The notes: generated by a model not told the origin, from the sequence alone. A DNA stretch of 64,000 nucleotides from Ptychodera flava (GCF_041260155.1 NC_091935.1:2832001-2896000); one strand, 5' to 3'. Shown: positions 41,301-51,637, counted from the stretch's first letter. Numbers and translations are program-made.

Positions 41301-44300
41301 GTTATTGTTTTTTTAACTTGAAAAATGTTTGATATGACAACCAGATTTTCTGAGAGAATTCTGTCAATTTCTTCAAAGCTTCTTTTGTCAAACTTTTTTT
41401 GTTTTAGTTTGCATTTCTTGACTTCACTTTCCGTACAAAGATCAGACTGCCCTACAGTTTATGCAAGGCAAATGCATAGTGCCCTAAATTCTGTTACCAA
41501 AGACAGTGAAATCCTCAAAAAATATTTGCTTTGAAAAATTCTTGACCGCTGTAGGTTTAACTGAGTCACGAAAACATTTTAAGTGTTTACTTTCCATTGG
41601 GTATCTCAACAAACAATCCTCTGTCCACATGCAAACAAACATCAATATAACCCTTGACAGAAAGTAGAACACTGTACTGTATTTTGAGTTTTTAAAAAAA
41701 TGCATTCTTCTCGTCCAGCACACTGCATTGACTCCATGGATCCCCATAATACTACACCGTCAGCTCAAATGGAGTAGTCCAAAAGCCACAATGCCTGCAC
41801 CACACAGTCAACCCATTGGATCCTAACAATTTGCAATCCACCCATTTGATCTCAACACTTTGCTGTCAACGTAGGGATGACAACTGAACACCGTACAATG
41901 AGCACATAGAATTCCATTGGAATTTCCAATACCACACAGTCCACCCTTACAATTTTAAAACCCTGCAATTAACATGCAGAGTTTAGGGTTCATACCATCC
42001 AACACTAAGATTCCCAAACCATAATTCCGCAATCCAACCCATGTGGGATCATCACAAAGCAACAGTTCCTGCACAACACAGTCAACTCATTGGATCCCGA
42101 CGATGGAATCTACCCATGATGCCTACTCTGTACCGTACAATCGACTCTTTATTAAACTCTTAATTAAATGCAGTCATATCTTGCCCATAGGATTCCAACC
42201 CAGAGGATCCCAATGCAATGCCATATTTCAATTCTACACCACACAATTCCAACCTAAACAATGTCGTTTTGATCACTTTAACCAACAGGTACAATGGTGT
42301 TAAGTTTTGCAGCACCCATCAATGGAGTACTAATATTTCAATTAACCCTTGTTTGACATTGAATATTTCCAGTATACATCTTCATCGATTATTCCGTATT
42401 TGTTTCATTCAGGAAAAGAAGGGAACAAGAAGAGGAAGAACGGAGGAGGAGGGAAGAACAAGAAAGACTGAGACGTCTTGAAGAAGAGAGACGAGAACAG
42501 AGAAGGCAGCAGCAAGAAGAAGAAAGACGCCAATACCAGGAAGAGCAGAGGCGGAGGGAGAGGGAAGACCAGGAAGCGAGGGAACGACTGGAAAGAGCCG
42601 AACGAGATGCAAAAGAGAGACTGAAACTTCAGGAAGAGGAAAGAGAGAGAGAAGAGCTGGAAAGGCAAAGGGAACAGCTTCTAAGATTACAAGAAGAACA
42701 GCAAGCCAGGGAACAGCGAGAGCGAGAGAGACGTAATCGGGAGGAGATCGAACGCAGACAAAGGGAATTGGAAGATCAAATCAGAGAAGAGGAGGAGAGA
42801 AAGAGGCAGGAGGAGGAAAGGAAAAAGAGAGAATTACTTCAGGTAAATAGTTATCAGAATTATCAATGTGTGAAATTCTGTAATATACTACTGTACAGAT
42901 AAAATCTTGACTTCTTACCATTGTGTTCCCAGATTTGATATGCATTGATATACCGAGAGGAACCTGGGTAAAATGACATGGAAAACCCGGTAACATTCAC
43001 CTGCTTACACCACCCTTAACAAAAACGCTGTTTACTAATAATGTGTCCTCCACAACTTTCAAATGGTCAACAATCTCCACTGCCGACATGCAACTCCATC
43101 AGACAAGTGTCAAGTTGTTGCTGTGAATACCTTGTGATCGAATTTTGACTGCGAGTTGCCATGGCAATGCCATCTCAGTTGAATAATTTTTTGCGCTTTT
43201 ACTTCCGTAGAAACAACAGAAAGCAATTCCGTCGGCTCCGGAACAAGTATCCAGAAGGAAAAACAGATTAGATACAGACTCTGCCAAAGAAAGAAGGCGT
43301 GATGAAAGTGAGTGGAAATCTGACATATATCATGATGATAAAAGTGTTGCTTTGGAAAATAACTGAGCAATAAGAGAACATTCTGTTATTAACCCTTGCA
43401 GGCCTGCCTTTCTTGTAACTTAACAGAGCTATACATATATATATAAGATATAAAACCTGAAAGGATGCATTCATAATTTACAAAAAAAGAAGTTACCTGT
43501 GTGAGTTTCAATATGTGTAGCAAATGCAGTTGTAAAACTAAGATTTCAGTGGAGTTACACATTGAATTAGACATCATTACCAATATGTACATTTTGCAAT
43601 AGGATTGAAATTACAGGTAGTGTCTATACGTGTAGTTAGGCCAATGTATTTGTAAAGTTACACGTTCATTCGAGCTCATGGATAGCAACATTCATGAGAA
43701 GTATATTTCATGTCCAAATGAACGATGTTTATTTCACGTCAAAATTAATCCCATTCACACGCAGTATTTTTTATTATTTTGAAATATGTTTTGAAAATTT
43801 CAGAGGAAAGATTATTAGACGATCTTCAAAGAGTGCGGCAAGATCGACAAGACACAGAACGTGAGAGAGAAGACTTAGTCAGGAGAGCAAAGACGCTGCA
43901 AAATAGAACACAACATAAGAGAAATAGAGGTGAGTGATGGAAATCAATCAGACAAATGTCAGAATGTGTTATTTATGCTCTATTGTCAAATGAAAGTTGG
44001 TTATACTGACATGCTGTGTAAGGATGTGACCTTTGTAGGTCTGATACACTGCATTTCAAATGATCAACAATGTTGCTAAAGGTCTGTACACTCCTTAAAC
44101 TCCTTGAAAGTCGTTGAGTTTTTAAGTCTCTTGGAAAGTCTTTGAAAGGTGCTTGAAAATGAAATTGAGTCCTGTATGGAAAGCCCTGGAAGATTGAAAA
44201 GCCACTCACAATTTTTGAAAATCACAAAATGATAGGTCAGATATTGTTAAAATGATACGTATCTGTAAAAAGATATATTGTAAGAATCATACCTGCAAAA

Positions 44301-47300
44301 TTGTATTTTGGACCTCAATAAAGTCCTTGAAAATTGCTGAAAAAGCCCTTGAAAGTCCTGGAATTTTAAGTGACTTTGAGTGTTTGGACCCTGATTGTTA
44401 CATAGAGACCCTCACAGCTCTTCACTGACTAATGAAGTATGGCTGTCTCTTGCCCTTGACAATTAAAGGTAATACGTGCATCAAAATTGAAAACCTTAAA
44501 CTTACACCCAAACTTTCCTTTAGGAGATTTTGAATTGTTCCCCCTTGAAGTCCAGAATAGAAACTGGGGGTCACCAAGCAAAATTTGGTACTAGAGAAAA
44601 AAATTATCCAATATTCACTGACGCTTGAAATTCAAAATGGCTGCCATCCCTGTGTTAACTTAATGGGGAGAAATTCAATTTTTGATTTCATGGAAGTAAT
44701 CCAGTGAAAACTTTGTTTTCTCCATGAGCTTCAAAGTGAGCCACCACAATTTGGAGGCCAAAGTTTTATAGTCTGAATCTCTGTCCTCAAGGTGCATTCT
44801 ACCTTAATGTTAGTTTGGACTCAATCAAACCAGCCAAGACTTGTCTCCCTACACTTTTGACTCTGGGCTGTTTAGGGAATATTAGGGAAGCTGCTGTGCA
44901 AACCAGGGGCTTTGACAGAGTCTGTGCTGTATTGTGGTGGACAATTCACACTGGAATAAGACACACCAAAATATTATTATGATCATGTAGAGTTATTCAA
45001 ATATCATAAGAAAAAAGATTTCAATAATCAGATATGATATTTCATAATTATGTGACTTGGCATAGAAAAGTTTTGAAGAATTGGTCGGTGTGTTCTTATC
45101 AAACAGCTCGTGATGCATGGAAAAAGATGTACTTTGAAGAAAAGAAGAAGACGCCGCCATTGGAACAAGAAGTGAACAGACTCAGGCATTCCTTAGATTT
45201 ACAGCACAAGAAATATGTCAATCAAATCGAAGGCAAAGAAGGCAGGCGGAAAAATGCATACAATCAACCATCAGAAAAGGTATTGTACATTATGTTTACT
45301 CACTAATATGAAATAGATCTGTACACAGAAAGATGAGTGCGACCCCTGTGTTAACTCTATGGGGAAAATTTAAATTTTTGATTTTCACAAAAATAAAAAA
45401 TACAACCACAATATGTGTGAATCTTTCAAGCTGACTTTATGAGTATGCTTTCAATATAAAAGTCATTGATACACTATATTTGTGATTGTTTTAATTGCTT
45501 GACGATGTAAGGGAAATGATTATTCTTGTAAGTAAGTGTTTTCACTGTTACTAGAATTGTTTATAACTTTTCTCAATGTCCGTCTACTTTATTTTTAGAC
45601 AAATCTGAAAGTTCAAATAGCCAAGCACCAGCATGATCTAGAGGAGTTGCGAAGACGGGTTGAAAACACAAAAATGAAACTCACAACTGAAATGAAGGTA
45701 GCTATGGCAGTGTGAACTGACCAGCATTCTACCCGTTGAATTAATGCACGCTTCAAATGTTTGCCGTGACCTACAAACAATCTCTCCTGTGTTCATATAC
45801 TTGCTTATATTATATTACCCCTTTTTAACATGTTTTCTTTGTAAATAAGTGTTTCTTGTATACTTGCGTGTTATCAGACAGCTGTCACTGTTTTGCAATA
45901 GAAGTTTGTTACAACAAAATGCATTTGACACAGCTAGTACACGTTGGAGCTCACCTGACTCAAAAGTTTCATTAAGGAAATTTCAAAAAGTTTGTAAATT
46001 TACTCCAGGAGTTCAAAAGAGTCTTCACACAAATCCTACAGTATCGAGTCCCCTTTTTTGCAATGTTTACCCTCAAACTTCTGTTGGCAGCCATGTCTCA
46101 CTGTCTTGTCTTTAACTCATGTATTTCTTTTGTCTTTGCTGTCCTGTGTTTTAATGCATCTCTCAATAACGGCTGATAATACAACAGTAGTTGGCTCAAC
46201 GATTTTCAAAATGTAGAGAAGCTCAAGACCAGGAACTCTGGTACCAGACTTTTTTTCATGTTTCTCAGATAATTTTTTGGCTGCCATATGTATATCTGCA
46301 TGCCTGTTCTGTGCATCTTTCTCCTTTCACCCATCAAACACATTAACAAATATTCATCACCAACTGATACCACTGCAGTATGTGATGTGGATATCAAGTG
46401 AGGCCATTTAAAGAAAATTCTTTGTTTGCCATCCTTGGATTTTTGAAAAACCTACCAGCCAGCCAGGGAATTAAACAAATACAGACAAAAAACCACAAGT
46501 GTATTGACATAAGCTCAATTTTTATTTGGTTTCTTTTGGAAAAATAATATTTTTATTCGTAATAGTGATAACATTGTGTTTGTTTTCTTAATTTTCTCTG
46601 AAAACATATCAGCACTCAGATGGCAAACAAAAAATTTTACTTAAAGCGCCTGATTTGAGATGCAAGTTCCTTTTTGTTGACATATGACCCCAAGAATGAA
46701 CATGATTATCAGGTTGAAAAAAAAGTATCATGATAGACAGCTGTCTCATTTTGGTAAAAAAATGTTTGACAGACATTACCTTCAGGTACATTACCTCTTT
46801 TTGGAGAATAATAAAATTTGTGATGAACAGCAACTCGCGAAGTTGGTGATATAGACAGAGGATACAATTCTCGTTGCATTTTATAAAATTTAAATATTAT
46901 AAAATTATGTTATAAAATTTAAATATCAACCAATTTATTTTGATATCGTAATTTGATGATTTCTGTTTGTTAAGATTTAGATTGATAAATGTTTTTGTCA
47001 TATTTAGTCCCATTAATTTTGTTACTCATATCACTTGTCTAAAACTGTCACTTATTTTAGGAAATTACATAGCTAGCATCCCCTTGTGACTCGGTCAGGC
47101 CTAGCTTCATGTGATTAAAATCCAGGAAATTACAGCCATGTGCCATAATGGGCATAGAATATGAGAATTGAGTATCTCCTATTGCATCCATAGCCAATTG
47201 CTAGAGGTACAACTTTATAGTGATATGGTTTCATGGGAATGAGAGTGACTTGAATCAGAGCATGACAGTAGATGTAAGTTTTAGGGTACCATGCCATAAA

Positions 47301-47605
47301 TACAGAGATGCTCTTGACAACGAAGTGATTAAACAAAGGAATGTAATAGAGTAAGTGTGATAGCTACTCATGATGTGTGTTTTTTAATCATATTTTTGTC
47401 TTGTACCTTACAGTTACGTAACCAAGCAGAAACCGAACTGAGAGCGTTACGTGCCGAACTCACTCAGAAGAAAATCAACGTCACATTGTCAAGGTCACAA
47501 CAACTGCAGGCTTTACAAGAGTCAGAAGAGAGCATGTCGTACATGTCACCTCGCAGTCCATTACCGACAAGACGACATGGTGGACTCTCTCCTCGAATAC
47601 AATGA
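14352..47605 (+). CDS. SPATA1: SPATA1 orthologue, 17 exons, about 1,520 codons
   Basis: This gene encodes spermatogenesis-associated protein 1, a sperm/cilium-linked protein whose vertebrate form has been reported to bind IFT20 in testis (known for the family, not seen here). Residues 1-135 align with the human N-terminus: LSDLHVYVIPSESW against human ELHVFYVPEGSW, then VFPEITVFALRDEI, KEYVFLKSVG, VKGRQEIDLKVKNFLPP and LPEIFVLP. The C-terminal 130 or so residues (exons 14-17) match the human coiled-coil domain: RDAWKKMYFEEKKK, then LRALRAELTQKKI near the end. Between them is a low-complexity insert that makes the protein about three times the human length (roughly 460). Exon joins are phase-consistent except around exon 9. 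The start is the first ATG after the CpG-rich flank, with A at -3. The stop is TGA at 47603-47605. Human linkage of SPATA1 is to other genes, so neighbours give no help. Confidence 0.93.
14400..19609 (+). other. SPATA1 intron 1
   Basis: A 5.2 kb AT-rich intron with no supported exon. It contains the 12 bp-arm hairpin at 14949-14976, flanked by gtacagac on both sides. Confidence 0.7.
14949..14976. repeat. Perfect hairpin with flanking direct repeats
   Basis: Arms catggaggtagt and actacctccatg (12 bp, perfect) surround the loop agag. The octamer gtacagac occurs immediately on either side, like a target-site duplication. Confidence 0.8.
19610..19716 (+). CDS. SPATA1: SPATA1 exon 2
   Basis: Acceptor ttttttacag, donor gtaagg, leaving in phase 2. 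It encodes LSDLHVYVIPSESW through VSAGF, which matches the human N-terminal domain. Confidence 0.95.
19717..26240 (+). other. SPATA1 intron 2
   Basis: A 6.5 kb intron with no supported exon. A perfect 9 bp inverted repeat (atatgtcac and gtgacatat, loop aaac) lies at 23542-23563. Confidence 0.6.
26241..26358 (+). CDS. SPATA1: SPATA1 exon 3
   Basis: Acceptor gttttttttcag, donor gtaagt, leaving in phase 0. It encodes VFPEITVFALRDEIEEQLGY and then EYVFLKSVGR. Confidence 0.95.
28040..28330 (+). mobile_element. MITE-like family A, diverged copy
   Basis: The order aagtgaaa-ttcaaact, gctcaaa, tcaagaatgaaaaa, ttacctaaaac, tttgaaattcaaat, tgattttcacaaa and ggtgaaaactt matches the copies at 53264 and 44465. 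The terminal repeats are not clear in this copy. Confidence 0.65.
31291..31326. repeat. 18 bp perfect tandem duplication
   Basis: Two head-to-tail copies of cagcccctctccccctgc, strongly pyrimidine-biased, inside an AT-rich intron. Confidence 0.95.
32027..32252. mobile_element. TTAA-ended MITE, 226 bp
   Basis: It starts ttaaccctttg and ends caaagggttaa, an 11 bp perfect terminal inverted repeat whose outer four bases are TTAA. The interior is AT-rich and non-coding. The TTAA ends suggest a piggyBac-type non-autonomous element (inference). It sits 150 bp before SPATA1 exon 4. Confidence 0.75.
32404..32457 (+). CDS. SPATA1: SPATA1 exon 4
   Basis: 18 codons, VKGRQEIDLKVKNFLPPL, with phase 0 at both ends. 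The human counterpart is VKEKQESELKLKSFAPP. Confidence 0.92.
32812..32989 (+). CDS. SPATA1: SPATA1 exon 5
   Basis: Acceptor gttattttcag, donor gtatgt, leaving in phase 1. AYLPEIFVLPGQRDN aligns with human ELYLLPVMD; after that the sequence becomes Ser/Thr/Lys-rich and is probably disordered. Confidence 0.9.
32990..34991 (+). other. SPATA1 intron 5
   Basis: A 2.0 kb intron with no recognised repeat or exon. Confidence 0.6.
34992..36764 (+). CDS. SPATA1: SPATA1 exon 6, giant low-complexity exon
   Basis: This 1,773 bp exon is open throughout and was chosen because phase 1 entry after ccag gives G+AT with no stop. The composition is Lys/Ser/Asp/Arg-rich, with almost no aromatic residues except around KAAELPRWQFAFKGSSALP. 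It has no counterpart in the vertebrate protein and is probably disordered. Near its end lie three 30 bp copies coding KMARDVDKQS. The donor is taken as gtaggc at 36765. If that donor is not used, the frame reads 28 more codons through the CA/TG-rich intron and stops. Confidence 0.85.
36623..36712 (+). repeat. 30 bp in-frame triplication in SPATA1 exon 6
   Basis: Three consecutive 30 bp units each encode KMARDVDKQS. They differ only at the third base of the first codon (aag, aaa, aaa). Such identity implies recent expansion or gene conversion. Confidence 0.97.
36765..36921 (+). other. Short SPATA1 intron with CA then TG runs
   Basis: This intron is only 157 bp. It opens with a CA run (36782-36796) and carries a TG run (36826-36852), which could pair as an imperfect hairpin in RNA between the donor and the pyrimidine-rich acceptor. 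Confidence 0.7.
36922..37219 (+). CDS. SPATA1: SPATA1 exon 7
   Basis: Acceptor ggatttctcag, donor gtatgg; entered in phase 1 and left in phase 2. It encodes DVDGFSQPGHNSATPDPF, a Pro/Gln-rich part, then an acidic NEDSGIADDVEEELE. Confidence 0.85.
37601..37858 (+). CDS. SPATA1: SPATA1 exon 8
   Basis: 258 bp, entered and left in phase 2. It begins PRQTQEKSHTQSQIHKR, is rich in Asn/Gln/His/Ser, and ends SPLG at a GG|GTAT donor. Confidence 0.8.
38833..39028 (+). CDS. SPATA1: SPATA1 exon 9, length breaks the frame
   Basis: The acceptor atctcttcag in phase 2 opens SKELNDKSSQSSRHASHH, with the same Ser/His/Asn-rich character as its neighbours, and that frame reaches TAA at 38973-38975. The neighbouring +1 frame then continues NDPNLSKDAKHG to a GG|GTAT donor that matches those of exons 8 and 10 and restores phase 2. 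The exon is 196 bp where a multiple of three is expected. One extra base (or two missing) in the His-rich run would explain this, as a sequencing error, a polymorphism or a real break. Skipping the exon keeps the frame. Confidence 0.6.
39029..40206 (+). other. SPATA1 intron 9
   Basis: A 1.2 kb intron. No exon or repeat was recognised. Confidence 0.55.
40207..40578 (+). CDS. SPATA1: SPATA1 exon 10, His-rich repeat exon
   Basis: 372 bp, entered and left in phase 2; acceptor gtactcacag, donor gtatga. It starts SQFHRDNSHQGSHHSND and contains about 14 pentapeptides of the type GNDHH (40250-40462), then SSTSFQRDIDSDKQG. Confidence 0.82.
40250..40462 (+). repeat. 15 bp coding repeat array (GNDHH pentapeptides)
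   Basis: The unit is approximately ggyaatgatcaccat and codes Gly-Asn-Asp/Asn-His-His, with variants such as GSDHY and GNEHH. At least two other reading frames are also open across the array because the unit lacks stops in them. Confidence 0.95.
41144..41188 (+). CDS. SPATA1: SPATA1 exon 11, microexon
   Basis: 45 bp, entered and left in phase 2; acceptor cttcccaaag, donor gtaaga. It encodes acidic LDDNSPYSDDDIDS. Confidence 0.75.
41189..42412 (+). other. SPATA1 intron 11
   Basis: A 1.2 kb intron. The part from 41740 to 42300 is unusually rich in short words such as cccattggatcc and caacccat, spaced irregularly, like a very degenerate tandem array. Confidence 0.5.
42413..42842 (+). CDS. SPATA1: SPATA1 exon 12, charged Glu/Arg helix
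   Basis: Acceptor gtttcattcag, donor gtaaat; entered in phase 2 and left in phase 0. It codes 143 residues that are mostly Glu, Arg, Gln and Lys (REQEEEERRRREEQERLRRL opens it), with few hydrophobic residues. This is typical of a stable single alpha-helix or a long coiled coil. It contains no ATG, so it is easily missed in simple ORF lists. Confidence 0.9.
43211..43307 (+). CDS. SPATA1: SPATA1 exon 13
   Basis: Acceptor cttccgtag, donor gtgagt; phase 0 in and phase 1 out. It encodes KQQKAIPSAPEQVSRRKNR and a basic tail. Confidence 0.85.
43804..43929 (+). CDS. SPATA1: SPATA1 exon 14
   Basis: Acceptor aaaatttcag, donor gtgagt; phase 1 to phase 1. EREREDLVRRAKTLQNR aligns with human RNREELVKTVEKLFEQS, the start of the conserved C-terminal domain. 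Confidence 0.93.
44095..44395 (+). repeat. Dispersed CCTTGAAA-rich repeat, copy 2
   Basis: The same element as at 1944-2215: ccttgaaagtc words, then aaaatgatacg, attgtattttggacct and gtccttgaaaattgctg. It lies in SPATA1 intron 14. Confidence 0.7.
44465..44816 (+). mobile_element. MITE-like family A, full-length copy 1
   Basis: About 350 bp with imperfect terminal inverted repeats: taaaggtaatacgtgcat at the start and aggtgcattctaccttaa at the end. The interior carries ttcaaaatggctgccatccc and tgtgttaact. Compare 53264-53613. Confidence 0.75.
45107..45279 (+). CDS. SPATA1: SPATA1 exon 15
   Basis: Acceptor ttatcaaacag, donor gtattg; phase 1 in and phase 0 out. RDAWKKMYFEEKKKTPPLEQ aligns with human NGWKKKYLETKK. 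This is the best conserved part of the C-terminal coiled coil. Confidence 0.95.
45328..45455 (+). mobile_element. MITE-like family A, internal fragment
   Basis: It shares cccctgtgttaactctatgg, ggggaaaattt and tgattttcacaaaaataa with the full copies. Both ends of the element are missing. Confidence 0.65.
45599..45697 (+). CDS. SPATA1: SPATA1 exon 16
   Basis: 33 codons, phase 0 at both ends. TNLKVQIAKHQHDLEELRRR continues the coiled coil. Donor gtagct. Confidence 0.9.
45698..47413 (+). other. SPATA1 intron 16
   Basis: A 1.7 kb intron with a short AT-rich direct repeat (ttataaaatttaaatat) near 46880-46925. No exon is supported. Confidence 0.6.
47414..47605 (+). CDS. SPATA1: SPATA1 exon 17 (stop codon)
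   Basis: Acceptor gtaccttacag. LRNQAETELRALRAELTQKK matches human DLRTLKAELAQKK; a Ser/Arg/Pro-rich tail ends at TGA. Confidence 0.95.
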   Translation, partial: LRNQAETELRALRAELTQKKINVTLSRSQQLQALQESEESMSYMSPRSPLPTRRHGGLSPRIQ

Positions 47606-48082
47606 CTCACTTAGTTTGATTGTGTATCTTTCATTTTCACTCCGTTATGCACTTGTGTATTTCATTTACATGTATAGTAATCCTACACTTTTTAAATTCT
47701 TATCAAACTAATGGACATTTTTTTAACATTTTAGATTATGTTTGATCGTTATTCAAAATATCCCCCGACCAGTACTTCCTTCAGGATTTTTCGGTGAAAT
47801 TCCAAACCCGTGGAATTGAAAACTGTAAAGAAAATCTTTTGTTCCTGATGTTTTACTAGAGGATGCATGCTTTCATGTGTGTATTAGCGTTGAGTACATG
47901 TACCGTATTGTTTACTAAATTTAACACAAAACGTTTTAGCTGTTTATTTTTCAATGCAGACAGCGTTTGATCAATGAATGATAGAGCATCACTGGGTTTA
48001 CTCATTTCTGTTCTGTAAATGTACATTTTATTTCACTGGTTATTTTTGAATTATGTGTGAAATTGTCTTGCTAAGCAGTAAT

Positions 48083-48088
48083 AATAAA
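48083..48088 (+). terminator. AATAAA poly(A) signal of SPATA1
   Basis: The first clear AATAAA after the stop gives a 3' UTR of about 0.5 kb. It is followed by ttacttttcagtttgtg, a plausible GU-rich element. Confidence 0.7.
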
Positions 48089-48105
48089 CACCAGAAGGTT
48101 ACTTT

Positions 48106-51100
48106 TCAGTTTGTGATTTCATTTTAACACTCACGTAAAGCCAAAACATCACAAGTGCTACTACTATTTGGTGTGGTTACTCAGATTTATAACTACTAAA
48201 CTCAGGATATTAAAGATATGAGACATGATTTTAGTTTTATAAATTGTAGGTGAATCATTGTTAGTTTGCCCTTGAGTCCATTGTTTCATTAGAGAGAAAT
48301 GTAATTTTTTGGTGAAAATTAGTGTTTACATTTTACAAAAAGTCACAAAAACTGGCAAATCTACATACCGTTAGGTTTGATTTGATCACTTCATCTATCA
48401 TTTTGTACATCTTGACCCGAACCAAACAAACAAACTTTTCACCTTGGTAATTGAGAGAGAATGTTGATATGTCAATCAGTATTTTATATTGCTATTACTA
48501 TTCTGGTTTAAATTTGGTTTGGAAACCGGAAAGGAGTTATTTTTTCGAAATCTCAAATGTGAATTTTTGACAATACAACGTTGTTTATCTTTGCAGTGCA
48601 AATATTGATGGTCAGTTTTCAACTCAATATTTCAAAGAACTCATTTCATACACTGGAATCTTTTTATGAAATATCCAATACCATGTATAGTACCATTAAA
48701 TTTGCATGAAATAAGTGCAGCCAAGAGAAATGCCTGCTGTTAACATTTTATCATTGATTATATTGTTGATTATATCGTTGAAATGTTTATAGAAAATCTG
48801 ATGTTAACCCTTAGCACCCTATTTGGAGGGGGAGAGTCTCTGTATGATGTCATATGTAGAGGTCAAGGTTAACGATATGACCTAAAGATCAATATATCCA
48901 AACTTCATTTGATGATGAATGTCAACATTGAACCAACCATACTTGTTTAATTAGTGAACTGAGAACCTTCTGCAGCATATGAGAGAATGTTCATCAATGT
49001 TATCAACGTTGTTTCACAAAAAAGGGGGTCTTTGTGTTGCTAAACATGTTGTCATGGTATTAAACCAGACAGTGAGTGATGCAATCTTCATCACAAAATT
49101 TTTTAATGTTATCAAAGGTCAGATATGAAAGTGATTCAGTTTTGATGACATGGGTCAAAGTTGAAATGTCAAAGTTTAAATGAAACATCTCTTGTATACA
49201 CAGTGATAACAGACATGATTGATCAACTGAGGGCGTAGTACATCAGAATCTGTAAATTTTAAAGTTCTTTTTAAGTTTATATGAATTACCAAAGAAAATA
49301 TGTACATACACAGCACGCTAGAATACTATTACATGAAAATACTGTATATATCTATCATATGTATATATTTGTCATTGAGTGCATACCGCATGTAATAAAA
49401 AAAGAGAACTTATTCTAAAAAACACCTTGCTTCAAAAAATGGAAACTGTAACTTACTCCTGAAAGAAAACAGAGTTGACTCTGTTTGGTGTACCATTGTC
49501 GAAACATATGTTTAATCAACTTTCTGTGGTGTCATTTTTACATTTGTATATCGTCTATGCAACTACTGTACTTCAACTTCAGCAATGAGCTTCAGTAAAC
49601 TTGAACCCTTGACCTGTATGTACACTTCTTTATGTGCAAAAACAGGCAAATAATTCATGGAGATCAACTAGCACACTGGATTTTGTAATTGCAATGATAT
49701 CCAATTGTCTAATTGCAATAGAGAGGGTTGCTTTCACAAAACTCTACCGATATCAGCTGAAGGACATCCAATAAATTGACAGCCATCACAAGTTATTATC
49801 ACATTGTGTATTCACTCAACTGCAATGAAATTTTCACCAGGGACTACGCAGACGGCAGAGCAGTACCATGCATCCGTCCAAAACTTCTTGGAATTCCAGA
49901 AGGAATATCCGACCTATTTTTTGCATGGCTCCTCATTGCCGACGCTTTGTACAACAGTGTACTGCATATGATAACATAAAAGTATAAAATTTTTACAAAA
50001 GTCGGAGTGGAGAATTACTGATGTTGAGAAGTCTCTATTTTCAGATGACTGAAATGCAGGAACACATAATTGCATCATTTTTGCCTGGTATAAAAATCAT
50101 TTCTATACAAGAAATAGTTTTGTGGAGAGACAAGATAATTTCTTCATGAGGATTTTCATTTGTTATTTCCTGAGACAACTAATTTTGTGTACAGAGATGG
50201 GAAGCAAGGAAGCATCATGGAGGGAGTATAATTTTACACAAAATGTTTTACTCATATTACAGGTCTTGTTTATATCTGTACGGCTCTGAGAGAAAATAAT
50301 GAGGTATGCTTTTAATCTAATAAACACGAAAAACTCTATAATTTTGAGTGAAGTTGTTTTGTTGATGCACCTGTCACTTGTTTCCCAATTATTTAAGCCC
50401 ACAAAAATATTTACCTGAACTGAATACCGAACAAAGAGGTTGACCCGGTCAATTGTACTTGAGACGGCCAATTGACAAGACCGAAGAATTACCATAGTCC
50501 TAGGGTGTCATATTGCTTGCTACGCCTAGGGAGGCTCTTAGAAAACCTGTTTTTATAAAGATCTTTGTGCCCAGTGTTCTGTGGATGTGAAAACTCTTTG
50601 CATTTCATGACAAATTCAATCCTTGAATAACTTTATAAACTATAAAGTATGCTTCCAAACAACCTTACATCCCCCAAGTCAAGTAAACCTTGTGGCATTA
50701 TTTAGTGAACATGGTAGTGAGTTATTGTACAGATTAGCCTGTTGAAACATACAACATTTACTTTATTCAAAATATCAATAATGCACCCTGTTGAGTCATG
50801 TTTTTTTTCAAGATGCCAAGTTCACCAAAAGGTGAAATCCACAGTGTTAATGGACTTTGCTTCTTGTCTTTGGCACACAATATGATTCTTTTTATATTAC
50901 TACCATGACTGTTTCATTCCACTTTTACATCTTGCATTAAAGCCTTGCAAAAACAGAACAAAATTGCAGATTAAGTGGAAAGCACATTAATGTCATGACA
51001 GTTTTAAATGAATATAAGAAAGTTGAAGATTGATATTTTCCACACTCAATGGCTGAGTTTGTATCACAAGTCAAATTGAAGTTTAGTTTTAATACTATGA

Positions 51101-51637
51101 AAATGTTTCTCTTGCCAAACCTTCTACAAAAATGATGCAATGACATATTGCTTTATTTCCACTTTTAGCTAAGAAGATCCAACAACCAAAAATACCAAAA
51201 CTGTGACTGTTTTACATCAAGTGATATTAAAGTTTGCCATAACTAAACAAGATGATGACAATATGTTCACTATAGGCTTTCTACCACAGCATGGAAGGAA
51301 GTGCCTACATAATTTGAAAATAGGTTAGTTCAAAGGATTGGTCAGAAAAAAAAGCAGCCATTGAGTGTGGAAAATACAAAAAGACACAACTTCAACCTAA
51401 GTTCAAGACACATCGATTATTGAGCGCCACCAGTGTTGGGTTTTGTTGCTCAGATGGCTCCACTTTAGCTCCTGGCCAGTATTGCTGGGTATGTTATGTC
51501 CTGCCATCAAACTGTCGGTATTATAATTAAGACATATTTTCCACAGAAATTTGGTTCTTTCTGTTCACTAGGGTAATAGTATGCCAAGTGGTGAAGGTTT
51601 TTAAATTACCAATTAAAGTAGAACACCCTCTCTCACA
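48106..51637. other. Intergenic between SPATA1 and TYSND1
   Basis: No supported gene. A short patch at about 49852-49955 has more complex sequence, open as TAEQYHASVQNFLEFQKEY in one frame after a weak acceptor. It has no partner exons and was not called. Confidence 0.5.

Noticed and set aside
42405-42668. Minus-strand open frames opposite the Glu/Arg exon
   Set aside because: The purine-rich coding strand gives a Phe/Leu/Pro/Ser-rich antisense translation with no signal of its own.
49852-49955. Coding-like patch (TAEQYHASVQNFLEFQKEY)
   Set aside because: The acceptor is weak, no donor or neighbouring exon was found, and the reverse strand also looks equally open.
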